Assembly: GCF_029227915.1 (NCBI RefSeq)
Contig: NC_079888.1
Coordinates: forward strand, 5,717,001-5,777,000
Direction: 5' to 3'
DNA from: Hydractinia symbiolongicarpus
Lineage: Eukaryota; Cnidaria; Hydrozoa; Anthoathecata; Hydractiniidae
DNA: 60,000 bases
The notes below the pieces were generated by a model. It made no database searches. It saw nothing but the letters and a program-made list of their open reading frames with translations, and had not been told where the DNA came from. The position numbers were made by a program, and so were the translations under genes. Each line of letters opens with the position of its first letter. Position 1 is the first letter of the stretch. This document shows positions 21,452 through 33,680 of the stretch, piece by piece.

Positions 21452-22903
21452 CTACATCTGTAGGTCTTCCCCAAACTCTATTTTGAAAAGAACCTCTTGA
21501 ATTTTCAATCTTGCTTGTCTGTTTTTCACAGCTGGGAGACTTTTCAAAACAGGAATCAAACTCATGCAAAACAAATGATCAGCATCATTTTTTTCTTCTC
21601 TGACATTGGTTGGTGTTGGTTCGACAGGTTTACTGATGTTGCTGCACACAGCACTGACATCTTTCAAAGAATTGATCAACATCACATCGACATCTGAGGC
21701 CAATTTTTTCTTTCGTTTTGTTGCAGTGGATGTTGGCTTGTAATACGGTTCAGTTCGTGATGATGTTCTGGATGTTATCGAAGAAGTTTCATCATCATCC
21801 GATTCAATTGACCTTCTTTTCGACACCTCTGGACTAGTTAAAGAATCATCAATTGACTGTCTATTTGAATGCTGTGAGATTGGAAGTGACATCTCTGGGC
21901 TGGCTAAAGAATCATCCACATTACTATCACTTTCGTTTGATGACACTGCACTTCTGAGAAAACTAAGAGCCTCAAAATTTCTACATTTTGCGAGCTTTGA
22001 TACAGCTGCACCGGATCTCGTTTGTTCTTCTCGTTTATGCATACAACGGCTATAACTGTCTCGAATAAGTTTCCACTTGTTCTTCAAAACATCAACTGAA
22101 GTGAAGTAAATAAAAATAGATAAGCAACATTTGTTGTATATAAAGTAAATCACAAAAACAACTTTATTCATTCAAAAACACATATTATGTATACTGTATT
22201 CAAGATGACCAGGGAAATATATGTATACAAACACACTAATTACTTGATGTATGAAAACAAACTGTCACAGTGAAGCCAGGTGGATAGAAAAGTTCAAAAG
22301 TATGGGATTACCTGTAAAAGCTCCATTTAACGATGCTGAAATTATCTCCCAGGCTTTTTTCTTTTTAATTTGGTCACGGTACACGTTCAGCTTTGTATTC
22401 CATAAACATGGATATTGCCGTACTAGTTCGATTAATACTTCAGGATCTACCACTGATGCTCTTACTCTTGTAAAAAGATTATTTGGTGCTACAGCAGTTT
22501 GTTGTTGAGATTGGTGTCGTTGTTGTTGCAGCAGAGTTTCACCATCGACAACATTTTGGGCCTCTCTGCGTAATTGCTCAACATATCTCAAGTTGCTCTC
22601 TATCAAGTGGTCGGTTTCGACGCTGTTGTAGGAGCTTTCTTCCTGAAAAGCTGCATTATTGTTGCCATCTTCTTGTTGTTCATCAAGTTGCTGTTGTTGT
22701 TGCTGAAGTTGTTGTTGCTGAAGTTGTTGTTGTTGTTGCTGCAGCAACCAAGTTTGTTGTAAGCTGCTAGCTGTAGCTGTTCTGGGAATAAAAGCATTCC
22801 CCTCTTCTCGTCTCAGTTGTTGACGATCTTGATGTTGTTGTTGTTGCTGCTTCTGCTGTTCGTAGAAACGTGTCACAGCATTTGGTAGAGATCCAGACGC
22901 CAT
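21452..22903 (-). CDS. Harbinger-associated MADF-BESS DNA-binding protein (two exons)
   Basis: Second gene of the Harbinger element, expected to bind the transposon ends and assist the nuclease. Exon 1 is 22903-22312 and exon 2 is 22095-21452. The donor ACAG|GTAATCCC and acceptor CTTCAG|TTGATG join in phase (1/2 split codon), giving 412 codons with the stop. The N-terminal third is glutamine-rich. The MADF domain is split by the 216-bp intron: LIELVRQYPCLWNTK and KAWEIISASLNG before it, LKNKWKLIRDSYSR after it. A BESS-like motif (RQARLKIQEVLFKIEF) is at the C-terminus. The start was chosen as MASGSLPNAV because the longer frame runs into the terminal inverted repeat. Confidence 0.85.
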
Positions 22904-23060
22904 TTTGAAGTTTCTTCTCCTCAGAGGTGAATTCTGATTGGTTAAAAAACAAATGTCTCTTTTGGCAGGCGGAAAAAGTTCAACATTTTGAACTTTCATT
23001 TTCGCCTTCTCGTAGACAATTTTTCCGCCGGAATTGATTTTTTTTCGGCACATTTGCTGC

Positions 23061-23106
23061 AAATTTCCTGCCCGCTCGGGAATTTCCGCTGAGTGGAAAA
23101 CAGCCT
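23061..23106 (-). repeat. Harbinger right terminal inverted repeat
   Basis: Reverse complement begins AGGCTGTTTTCCACTCAGCG, the mirror of the left end. Confidence 0.9.
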
Positions 23107-23479
23107 TAAAGTGTGACCCAGACATTATGTGTCAATAAACCGTTCTAACAATTCCCACAAAAAGGTTTACAAAAAGATGTCCGAAATGATCAAATTTGAT
23201 TGTATATAATTTGACGGATTTGGCGTTTTTGCGTCTTTTTTTATTTATTTTTCTTTTTCACATCGAAAAACATTGTTTATACTTTTTGCTGGTTTAACTT
23301 CTTTGGAAAAAAACTTAGATCGTGTTAGGAGAAAATTGGGCTATAGATAGCGCGTAGCTTTACTGTTTTTACACGCCAAAAAAAAAAGCTCTGGTCAAAG
23401 ATAACAAAATGCATTAAAATATTTACAATTAAGTGTGCAGTGAAAATATCTACATAAAATATTATTCCTGTGTAAGTTT
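23107..23479. other. Non-coding interval
   Basis: AT-rich with several T runs; no gene or repeat recognised. Confidence 0.4.
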
Positions 23480-23820
23480 CAGGTAATCCTCGATGGCTGA
23501 CACAATGTTTTTATTGTTGATGATAAACTTCAAATGTTCGTCCTCCAATTTTTTTGTCAGTTACCAGTTGTCACTGTTTGCTTCATGGATAGATCTGTCA
23601 GTACTATTTTGACAGTATATGTCTCTTTACATTGATTTTGATTACATTTTTCCTCCATAAGACGTGCATTTCATCACTGTTTCTCCAGGATACAAAGTGA
23701 CCTGTTTCAAGCATGTGCTAATAAGACATGCTTTATAGGCACTCATTTAACACTTTTAACACAACAAGTATCGTCGACAAGTCGATGCCAATGTCCACAC
23801 CTAGAGAAAATATGAGGATT
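23480..23820 (-). pseudogene. Decayed coding relic, unidentified
   Basis: Minus-strand segments in different frames read like protein: VTLYPGETVMKC, then EEKCNQNQCKETYTVKIVLT, then KLEDEHLKFIINNKNIVSAI. Paired Cys residues followed by a beta-rich stretch recall an OB-fold/zinc-ribbon as in RPA-like proteins that travel with some transposons, but this is only an impression. At least two frame changes and a stop separate the pieces. Confidence 0.3.
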
Positions 23821-24031
23821 ATTAACAGTTGTAAATAGTAACGTAATGTCAAGAAATTAATCATGTGAAAAACCCCTAACAATATCATTGTGTAGAGTGA
23901 TATTATGTAGTTTTACATCTGTATTCTTAACTGAGAGCTGTTGCTTTGATTTGACAAGAGTATCAGAGAGATGTGCAATGAAATCGAAGTGTGAAAGAAA
24001 CAAACTTACTTGTTTTATTGTGTTATTTTGT

Positions 24032-24450
24032 TTATTGTTTTTTTGTGTACAACTTAATCTGTTGTTTAATTTCTTTTATCACTTTCTCAAATCCATTTTT
24101 CGATGATTGTTTTTTCAATCTAATGAAGTACTCTTGAACTGTTTCTTCATCGTTTCGTTTCATAAGTCTAAATAAGTACGTTTCGTGATTTGATTTATCT
24201 TCGGTTCAAAATGATTGTCTAACGCGTCAATATCATGTTTATACGTGTGTTCGACTTCTGAGTTTAAAATATTTTCGTATATTTCAAAAGTATCGTTACC
24301 AACATAGTTTAAAAGCATTGCACGTTTTTATTTCTCGTCAGTACCAGCCCAATGCTGTAGACAAAATCTCAAACTTTTCTTCATATTTTTTCCATCTGGT
24401 TGTTTGTTACTTCTGTGACATGAAGCGCTGGAAACTTTAAAGTTATTACA
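24032..24450 (-). pseudogene. Retrotransposon gag relic
   Basis: On the minus strand, pieces of a Ty3/gypsy-type Gag are readable: LRFCLQHWAGTDEK, a stop, KRAMLLNYVGNDTFEIYENI, NHFEPKINQ, then after a frame change HETYLFRLMKRNDEETVQEY and FIRLKKQSSKNGFEK, ending at a TAA (24032-24034). The order and spacing fit the capsid region of gypsy Gag. No LTRs or pol remains were found nearby, so it is an old fragment. Confidence 0.6.
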
Positions 24451-25509
24451 GCCTTTCTGTATTCTTGTAAAATGTAACGAACGTAAACGTTTTGTAAAAT
24501 AAATAATTTTTTGTAAGATAATTTTTTTTAACGAATTTATTCTTCTTTTAACTTTAAATATAATCTCTAAATAATCTTTAACAAATAAATAAATATGAAA
24601 TTTCATGTTGTAGATTATTTTATGAAGAAATCTGCTTTTGAGTTAAAGGTTGTTCTTTCTTAATTTCCAAAATATTCGAATAAGTGCCCAATTTGGCTTC
24701 AGTAACATATTTACATAACCGCCTCGGGACGCTTATTCGAGAGAGGTGCTTATAAAAAAGATCACAATAAATGTTGGACGTTCAATCAAGCACTACGGTA
24801 TGCTAGTAAATGTTCTTGTGATACCAAGATCCAGTACACATACCAGGTAATGTATATAATACAGAACAGAAATCTTGTATGATCAAGACCAGAATGTTCT
24901 ATTATGCAGACAATATGTGTCACGTCGTTACTGGTGCCGATTACGTCATTCCCTAATTTTTTAAACACAGCTGTTTGTATTGATTTATTTATCATTGTTA
25001 CGTTACAACTCATGAGCATTTTCTGTTTAGACCGCGAACACTTTACCCCATTCCTCTCACAAGAGTTACTCCGCTAAAAGAGCCCACGGTTGAAACCTTT
25101 TTTTTTAAATATTTCATTACTACAGCAATATTATCAAACCGTCTGATCTCTGAGTAATCAATCTTGGAAATTTCTGTCTGTCGATATAGTACTGATATTG
25201 AATATGAATCAAATAATATGTTCGCCAATATCTCTTATTAATTTAACATATATTAATCAATTTAACACTAAAAGAAGAAAATTGTAAGTTAAATAAATAA
25301 TGTTTGAACTTGTTGCCGAATTTATTAACATTAAAATTTAGGTTTTACAGCTCAGTTTTTGTTTCTAACAGATGCAGTTATTTGCTTGAAAAACTGCTGA
25401 ATTATAGCTTGTTTTAAATTTGCGCTTTTAAAAACTTTTTTTTTAAAACTTTGGCCTTATTCAAAAAAATTTCCCTGGTGTATTAATTTAAAGCTGATCA
25501 TTTTATTTT
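24451..25509. other. Non-coding interval upstream of the NLR gene
   Basis: No protein-coding gene recognised. It should contain the NLR promoter and an untranslated first exon, because a good splice acceptor (TTTATTTTAG) ends at 25511. Confidence 0.4.
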
Positions 25510-25522
25510 AGGACGTATAGCT

Positions 25523-28500
25523 ATGGCGGCAGCATCACAAGCTGGAGGGTCCACTCCACAAGATGTAATTAATAAAAATGAATACCAAGTCAAACTGGTT
25601 GCTCTCATCAACGAATGCTGTGATTATTTACTAGATATGCTACATGACCCGGGACGTGGTGACATGCCAAAAGATAAAGTAAAACTGTATCAAGCATTGA
25701 AACCATTCGAGAAAAAATTGCAAAAGCATAATTTAGATATTGCACTTCCAGGAAACGGGGAAACGGATTCGAAATCGTTTGATATCACAACTCTTTGTGA
25801 TATATTGATAAATTGCTGCCCAAAAATAAAAAAACCAAAGGGTGGTTGGAAAATCAAAGCACCAAAAGAAACTGATTTAAGTGACGGTGCTGAAATCATT
25901 CGGATCAGAAACGCAAGAAATAGTGTTATGCAAGCTAAAGCGCTATCTGAGGCAAAATATGTTGAGTTATGGGACGCAATACAAGCAATTTTACATCGGA
26001 ATGGTTACGATATAAAAAAAATAACTGACTTAAAAACGCTTTCCTTGAAAGAATACTGTTTGAAAAATGAATTATTTCAAATTAAGTTACAAAAAGCAGA
26101 ACAAGATATTATAAAAGATGATGTAAAACAAAATAAAGAAGAAATTAGAGCATTGAAGGAGGACTTTGAAACTTCAAAAAAATGTAAGCAACCAATCATG
26201 TTATTACTATTTTCTTTTCTCGTGTCAAAATTATATTTGTTCAAAGCAAATGATATACTTTAACTTGAATCTCGCAAAAAGCTAGAAGCAAACAAAATTA
26301 GTGTGGCATTAAGAGTAGCCAATATGAAATTCGTGTAATAAAGTCAAATTAAAAAATTCGAAAAACGTAATTAATTTACATTATGTTGTCCTCCTGGACG
26401 GGAGACAAGATGATGTCATGAATAGAAGTTTTTATCTAAATCAGAAAAATATCAGTGCAATGAAGTATCAAGGGAAATTCCCTAGTCAAATAATTCTGTA
26501 ACCCTAAAAAGTTTGAGGTTTTAGAATGTATAAGAAAGGAGTAGTCTAGAATCGTCTAAAGAAATGAATAATAAATAAACGGGAGTCCGAATAAATTCAT
26601 TGCTATGAGAACTTACGATCTGAACAATCACAACGAAAATTTTTCTTCCCAAAATATAGCAATATCTTAATTTATAAGGAAATCAGCATCATACGCTTCG
26701 TGAGGAAGGTTTTTAGGACGACGTTGAATGCGCAAGACGTGTAAAAGTTTTCGTATTCCTGATATAGAAAAATTTGACGTTGAAGGTTATATTGCTACGG
26801 TGTGGATCAACGTCAAAACATTAATCAAAGAACAAGTGACAGACATAGGGTCTTCCAAGATACAACTGTCCATGTAGATTATGTAAAAAAGAAGATATTT
26901 CCACTTATTTGTTCAGTCATTGTCAATGAATAATATAGATATTATCTTTTCATGAACAAGCGAGTTTATTCTAAATATTTCTAAACATTTAATAATAATT
27001 TCCCATTTCTTTTTCCGTCAATACAGATTGCATCATTTACTGCACAACGTATTTTGTTTCGATTTTTTGACACTTTGGAAGATTTCACACCTCAAATGTT
27101 ACATAAAAAAGGAGTATTAAATTTTAACCCTATTAATTATATAGCAAAGAAGATATATATTCTTGTCAAGGGTTGTAGCTCCCTACACACAAATTCTTTT
27201 TTTCTTAAAAAAACAGTGTGTTGATTAGGTCGACTTTACAATCGTTTTCTCTCCAATGACTCGATAATAGGAATTACTACTTAATAAAAAAAGGTCAAGT
27301 GTTTTTACATAAAATCCGTAGCCTGTATTAGGTCTGCAAAATAGTACTTCGCTATGGTTGACTTTACGAGGACGCTTGTAGAAGAACTTTCTACAATGAA
27401 GAAAAAAACTTTTGTCGGAATTTCTTTTTGATAGTCCCGCTTTCTTTATTAATTAGTTTTTCTTTCATGTTTAGCGAAAGAATTCACAAAACTTGCAAGC
27501 CTGGATGCTTTGAAGTTTGTTTCAAAAATGATTGGAAGTGATTGGAAGGAACTGGCCAGGAGACTAAAAATTAAATTAAACGTCACTGTAGACATAAATG
27601 ATGAAATTAAAAGAAAGAGACATAGTGAAGACGAAAGTTCGGAAACATCTAACAAGAAACAAAAGCTTGGCGAAGACAAGGTTGCCCATAAGAACGAGGA
27701 AAAATGTCCTAATGAAGTTAACATGAACAAATGCTTTGATAATATCAGAAGTGAAATTCCATGGGATGAGCTGAAAAATGAATTAAAGTTATTAGGGCGT
27801 CAGGATATTGTTAATACAATCACGTCAACAACGTGTTGTACGCGCGGTAAGATGTGATGTAATAATTTTCTGAAGCAGTATAAACTGTCTTAAACACTGC
27901 TTTCATAATAACCCAAATTTTTAGGGCGTTAGAGGCTCGTCAGTAAGAACACTTACCATTTGTCAATAGCGTTAAAATGAGAATTTTTAACACTATGAAG
28001 CTGGGAATAATGCCACCCTTACTATTATTTCTTTTTGTGATAAATTTTTGTCTTAATAAAAATTTAGAAATAAGTTGGAAATTCTTTGACTTAACCCTAT
28101 TCCTCATTCAGCCCCCTCTGTTTTTGTCTCTCAACTTTGAAATAAAGTAAAAAATTATTGACTTATTGGTCACTCGTCATTATCAGGGACAAAAAGTCAC
28201 GGTAGGAATAGGTTTAATTTTTGCTATTACAAAAACATTTAAACAAAGTTTAATTTTCGATAATAAATACTTTTCTAATGTCAGAGCTACTTGGAAAAAA
28301 ATTGATTTTGTTGTTTTGTAAAACCCGCAGATTTTACGATCTAATTATACATGCCACTAACATACTGACTCGTAACTAGTTAATTGAAAAACAAATTCAG
28401 ATAACCGATTACTTAATATACGATGACGTATGTAAAAATAACGACGTCTCGCTGAGATGGTGTAGTTGTAAACAAAAACTCTACTTACGACCATCAACTC

Positions 28501-31103
28501 TTTGTCTTTTTTTCTTTCGAAGCGCTCTTAAACAGAAGCTCTTAAATTTTATAGTGTTTATTTTTTTAGGGTTGAAAGAGTGCTCCATATCACTTAAGCA
28601 ACAATACAAGAAAGAATTATCGGATTGGAAAATGGCTTCAGCGTTTAAAACTGAATGTGGTAGAAAATATACAATCAAAGATCGTAGTAATGCTTATGTA
28701 GAGTTGGTAGTAGGGTCATGGAGTGAAACATTTGCTAGCGATCAAGAACACTTTAAAAAAAACATTTCGTCACACAAAGAAAAAATCGACATAAAGAATA
28801 TCGTTCAGCAAGGTGATGAAGCCATTTTAATTAGAGGTATTGCAGGTATTGGCAAGACTTCGTTCGTGGAGAATTTTGTTTTACAATGGGCAAACGAGAA
28901 CATTTTGACAGATATTGACTTTGTGTTTAAATTTACATGTCGTGAGCTAAACGCGGTAGGAAATATCTCTAGCTGGGAAGAACTTGTGAAACGATTTTTT
29001 CCAAACATTGGCTATTTTGATGGGCTATTTAAAAATTTAATTGAAAACAATGCTAGAGTTCTCATAATCATTGACGGTATCGACGAATTTCGATACCTTA
29101 ATGATCTAACCAAATATTCAGAGGGAAAATTTGCACAAGATTTTGTTTCCCTTATTCACGATGCAATCGTCCAGAAGATACCCCTACTTTCAAAGGGCAA
29201 AGTGATTGTATGCGGACGACCGCAGGCTTGTGATGTCATTAAAAACATACTCCAAGAAAAGAATTCGCAGCTTAAATTAATTGAAGTGTCCGGCTTTAGT
29301 GAGGACAACGTTGACACTTACATTAGGAAATTTTTCTTATGTAATGAAGAGAAAATTAATTATTTGAAGACTGCCCTTAATGAGATTGAAAACCTTAAAT
29401 CCATGGCTTATATACCTATTTATTTGTATATAATATGTACCGTTTTTAATTCGGAACAGAAGCTGGAAGAACTAAATACGATCACAAAATTGAACATTGC
29501 AGCATGCTTGGTATTTTTGATGGACCACATGACCGAGTTTAAAGGAAAAAATTGTGCGCTTATTAAATTATCTGAGAGCGAACATGTTTTACAGATGATT
29601 AAAAGCACTTCGGAATTTGCGTTTAAGTCACTTGAGCAGCAAAGAATTCTTTTCACACAAAAGGAATTTGAAAATGTAGATAAGGATTGCTTAAAAACTA
29701 TTGAAGAATCTGGTATCATTGAAAAAGTTGAAGGGGATGATGATGGTGACTTTTATCAGTTCAAGCATTTGGTTTTGCAGGAATTTTTTAGTGCTGTTTA
29801 CATGTTTCTTGTTGGAATTGATGTTGAACCAGTATCAAAACTTCCAAATATGAGGAATTGTATTCCGTTGTTGGCTGGGTTGTATGGATTACTGAACAGT
29901 TATGAAAACGTCTCTCAGTATATCAAGAAATTTGTTATTGGTTTAAATGCATCACCTAGCGATTTACCTGTCGAAAATTTGTTCCAATTCAACGATAAAG
30001 AAATTTTCCTGTCGATTTACCACGAGTATCGAGGTGAAGTTTCAGCAGATGTTATAAGACGTGTCTGGAATTATGCATTTTTGCACATATCTTATCATCA
30101 CACTTTTAGCCAGTTTATTTTTTTTCTGAAGTCAAAAACAGTTGATTTAGACTTACTAAATATCGAATTTGATATGGTGGATGGTCAAATGAAAGAAAGT
30201 GAAATTCAGAAACTAGTTTCTTCAAATAGCATAGATAAATTAGAATTGAGGTTTTCTGGAACATCTTTAAGTGTCTGGAGTGTATCATTACTTTCTGAGT
30301 GTATTTCAAATAGATGTAATGTTGTGAGCCTATCTATACATGACGGAAATTTAAGCGATGATCATATCGAATGTTTACAAAGTTGTATACCACATTTATA
30401 TAGTTTAGATCTTTCGTGTGATTTTGAAATGACGCCAACCTCAATGCAGTACTTATCAAAATCAATTAAACAAGATTTCGTAAAGTATGGCCTTTCAAAA
30501 TTAATTTTAAGCAATTTGACTGATGAGCATATCAATAGTTTACGATCTTGTATACCATGTTTATCAACACTGCACCTGTGTGCATGTTCAGAAATGACTG
30601 TGTATTCGATGAAATACATATCAGATTCTATTATTCAAGCAGTTGAAGAAAACAAAAGCAACTTGGAAGATTTAAATTTAACCAATTGCGAGTTAACTGA
30701 TAATCATATAAAATCTTTACAAAGTTGTATACCATATTTAAAAGAGTTGGATCTTTCTGAAAACGATGCAATGTCACCGGTTTCTATGAAATACATATCA
30801 GACGCCATTACAGAAGCAGTTAAGAAAAACACGAACAAGTTGAAGGGAATAGATTTTAGTTACTGTGGCTTAAGTGACGACCATATCAAAAATTTATGTT
30901 CCTGTCTGCCAAATTTTGAACGCGTGTATCTTAGTGGCAATAAAAAAATATCAACGATTTCGCTAAAATACATATCAAATTCAGTTATGGAAGCTGCAAG
31001 AAAAAATGCAAATCATTTGAGTCGACTTAATATGTCTAGCTGTGGGCTAAATGCTGATGGCTGCGAAAGTTTGAAATGTTATATACCAGACATAACTTTT
31101 TAG
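25523..31103 (+). CDS. NLR-type receptor: HEPN-Death-NACHT-LRR (three exons)
   Basis: Exons 25523-26183, 27475-27846 and 28570-31103 join in phase (donors AAAT|GTAAGC and CGCG|GTAAGA, acceptors TTTAG|CGAAAG and TTTTTTAG|GGTTG) into 1,189 codons with the stop. Residues about 20-165 resemble the DZIP3-like HEPN domain (FDITTLCDILINCC...GGW..KAP...DLSDGAEIIRIRNARN), followed by a Lys/Glu-rich helix. Exon 2 encodes a Death-like domain (FVSKMIGSDWKELARRL ... PWDELKNELKLLGRQDIV). Exon 3 carries NACHT with Walker A GIAGIGKTS (about residue 433) and Walker B VLIIIDGIDEF (about 509), then leucine-rich repeats from about 890. It probably acts in the cytoplasm as an innate immune sensor signalling through Death-fold contacts. 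The HEPN RNxxxxH-type motif lacks its His. An upstream exon is likely. The assembly is mine and unverified by transcripts. Confidence 0.85.
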
Positions 31104-31199
31104 TAAAGACAAAAGATACACGTAAAGGACATTATATTATTTCATTTTCTTGTTTATGAATTTTTGAAAGTTAAATTTTGTTTAATTGTATTCTTTCAA

Positions 31200-32590
31200 A
31201 CACTTTTAAGTCGTCTTTCGCAAGACGTCTGTTAGACGTTGACTAAAAGACGTTTGTTAGACATCTTGATTAAACGTTTTAAAACGTGTTGTAATAGACG
31301 TACTTAAGACGTCTAAAAAGCGGACAAAATGGACTAGATTTAGACATTTAGTTGACGTCTTTGTTAAACAGTTTTAAAGACGTCTTGTAGTGAACGTTTT
31401 TTAACGTCATAAAATGCGTCTTTTAGACGTTAAAACATAACCAGTTGCTAACTTTAAGCATGTTGTGGACAAATACGAATACTAAGTTACAATAAATAAA
31501 TGTTCGTTTTACAAATTTACAATAAAAGCTATATATATTCTTTATATGAAAAATGACTATTTAAAAATTTAAAAAATTTAACAAACTGTAGGCTTATATT
31601 CAGGATGATAAAAAAATGAAGAACCTGGTTGTACAATATAATTTTTAAGAACCTTTTTATAACAAACTGTTAACATGTCACAAGTTATATGGATTGCGAA
31701 AGAACAAAATTAGCTAAGTCAAGAGGAGAGTCAAAGAATAGTCGCAATAAATATACAAGGTATAAACATTACTTAAACTTGAACTTTAATCTGTATTTAC
31801 GATTTGCATTTATTTTGTTCGTCCCCTTGCATTGACATCACAATAACTTTTCAAATATATAATTTTCGCTTAGTTTGCGTTTCAGTATTTCTCGATATTT
31901 CGTTCTGTATCTGTAAAACAGTAAAAAAAATTTCTAATCTTCAACGAACATAGAATATTATGCACACCATAAAATCTCAATCGAAGAAACTAAAAACGAA
32001 AAATATAACTGTCCGAATCTAAAGAGATGTATTTAAAATCTCCAAAAATATCAAACCTACCGAAAATGTAGAGTCGATTCCTTTGAAGCTTTGTTGTTGT
32101 CGCTTGCATTGCAAAAACATTGAAAATGTGTATTAGGGGATCAAAAAATAAAGTTAATAAAGCATTCTTAGACAAGCTTTGAACTTATATTTTACAAAAA
32201 TAATTTTAAACTAAAAAATATAAGGGTTATATTCAGTGCAGTGTTTTTTGTTTTATTTTATTTCAAAATTGAATAAAAAACCAGATATCTCTAGGTTACA
32301 CCCAATTTTTAAGCACAGCACATCGAACAAAAATATCTCGTTCGAAATTGATCCAAAAGACGTCTTACAAAAGACATATTTTGACGTCTAATAAACGTCT
32401 TTTTAAATACCTTTTTAATTTCGTCTTTTATAACGCCAAGAAAAGACGTCTTTAAGTCGTCGTAACTAAATGCGATATAACTAGGCATCTAAAAGAGGTT
32501 TGGAAGACGGCTAACAGCAACGTGTCTTTCAAAGACGTAAAATAGACTTCTTTAAACGTCTTATAGACGTCTTGTGCCGACCGGGAACAC
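31200..32590. repeat. Fold-back/MITE element with AGACGT-rich arms
   Basis: The left arm (about 31200-31440) and right arm (about 32340-32590) both consist of irregularly spaced AGACGT/GACGTC/ACGTCT motifs; the outer part of the left arm (CGCAAGACGTCTGTTAGACG) aligns with the reverse complement of the right arm (CACAAGACGTCTATAAGACG). The 900-bp centre is AT-rich and has no gene. Exact ends and target duplication are not resolved. Confidence 0.65.
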
Positions 32591-33529
32591 TCATCATTAT
32601 CGTTTTATATTTCGCTGGAAAACGTTCTGAGCATCCGCATCTTATTTTTCCTGTGAAAATTTTTGTTTGAGATTGTAGTGTATCACTTTGTAATCCAATC
32701 TTACTTTGTTATCCAATTTTGTCGAACTTTGTAATCCCAAACCTATCGCAGTTTGTAATCTTTTCATGAGGCACTTTGTATCCCCTCGACCTGTGGCACA
32801 ATGCGAAATGTTATGCGAAGAATGTGATGTCACAAGATTTGTCTTTTGACAGTTCGTCAAGTCAAATAAAGTCAGTGAATACCACGAGCATAGTAGTTGT
32901 GCAGTTGGAGAAGGTAAGCTCCATAGCCGCCGATAATATGTGCTATAGCTGTCAGATGTTACGGCATGATTGCATTTTTTTTCTTTGCTTTTGTCTTCTC
33001 TATGCGTGTAGCAAGTAACGAACGCTTTTGTGTAAGGTGAGATTGTTGTTGTTTTGTGCGTAGATTTTTTACAAACAATCTTTTAGAAAAGGAGATCCGA
33101 GGTAGACATGATCTTCGGTATCAGATCGAGTATATAATGAATATTAGTATTATTACCATTATGTTCTTTATTTTTTATATAAATCAAGAGCTTAGTCTGG
33201 TTAACAGGGTAACGAACACTATAAAACAGTACAATTGTAAGACCTCCAATAAGTGGTGTCTGAACTTTAGCATGAAATCTTCACCTGCACCTTGTAAGAC
33301 GTTTTCCAGTTTTATGATTTACTCCAGCAAAAGTCGATCCGTACAGTAATCAATTGTTGCTTCAAACCTCTCCGGCCCGGATAAATTTAAGAAATATCTT
33401 TGAAAAGTTGCTGTTAAGGTCAAAACACTCTGTTTAAATGTAGCATACAAACATCATTCGTAAAAAAACTGGCACAAGTTTTTTAGGCAATCTTTTAAAG
33501 TTGGCAAAGAGCATTAACTCTTCGATATT
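32591..33529. other. Non-coding interval
   Basis: Short frames here have no recognisable domain. TTTGTAATCC-like motifs recur around 32680-32760. No gene supported. Confidence 0.4.
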
Positions 33530-33680
33530 AGGGACCTTACGACCAGACGGTGAAAACGGGAACACCGACGCCAAAATTAGGTCTGCGTTGGGGTTGCCGT
33601 ATTTGGTATTTTTTACTTACGAAATTTGGCGGGAACCGCGGGATGTAAACAAACATTCGACAAAAGAAGTTACTCATAAA

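Larger units (their letters stand above)
19461..23106. mobile_element. PIF/Harbinger DNA transposon, apparently complete
   Basis: A 3,646-bp element with terminal inverted repeats of about 45 bp, a Harbinger-type DDE transposase on the plus strand and a convergent spliced MADF-BESS gene on the minus strand. This two-gene plan (nuclease plus Myb/MADF DNA-binding partner) is characteristic of the superfamily. Both ends are flanked by TTAA-containing sequence, compatible with the TTA/TAA target preference, although the exact three bases cannot be assigned because the ends differ by one base. Both genes are open. Confidence 0.9.

Noticed and set aside
22483-22770. Plus-strand frames rich in Val/Leu
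   Set aside because: Antisense shadows of the glutamine-codon repeats in the MADF-BESS gene.
31200-32590. CRISPR-like array from repeated AGACGT words
   Set aside because: Spacing is irregular, words are only 6-8 bases, arms are inverted relative to each other, and the host is a eukaryote.
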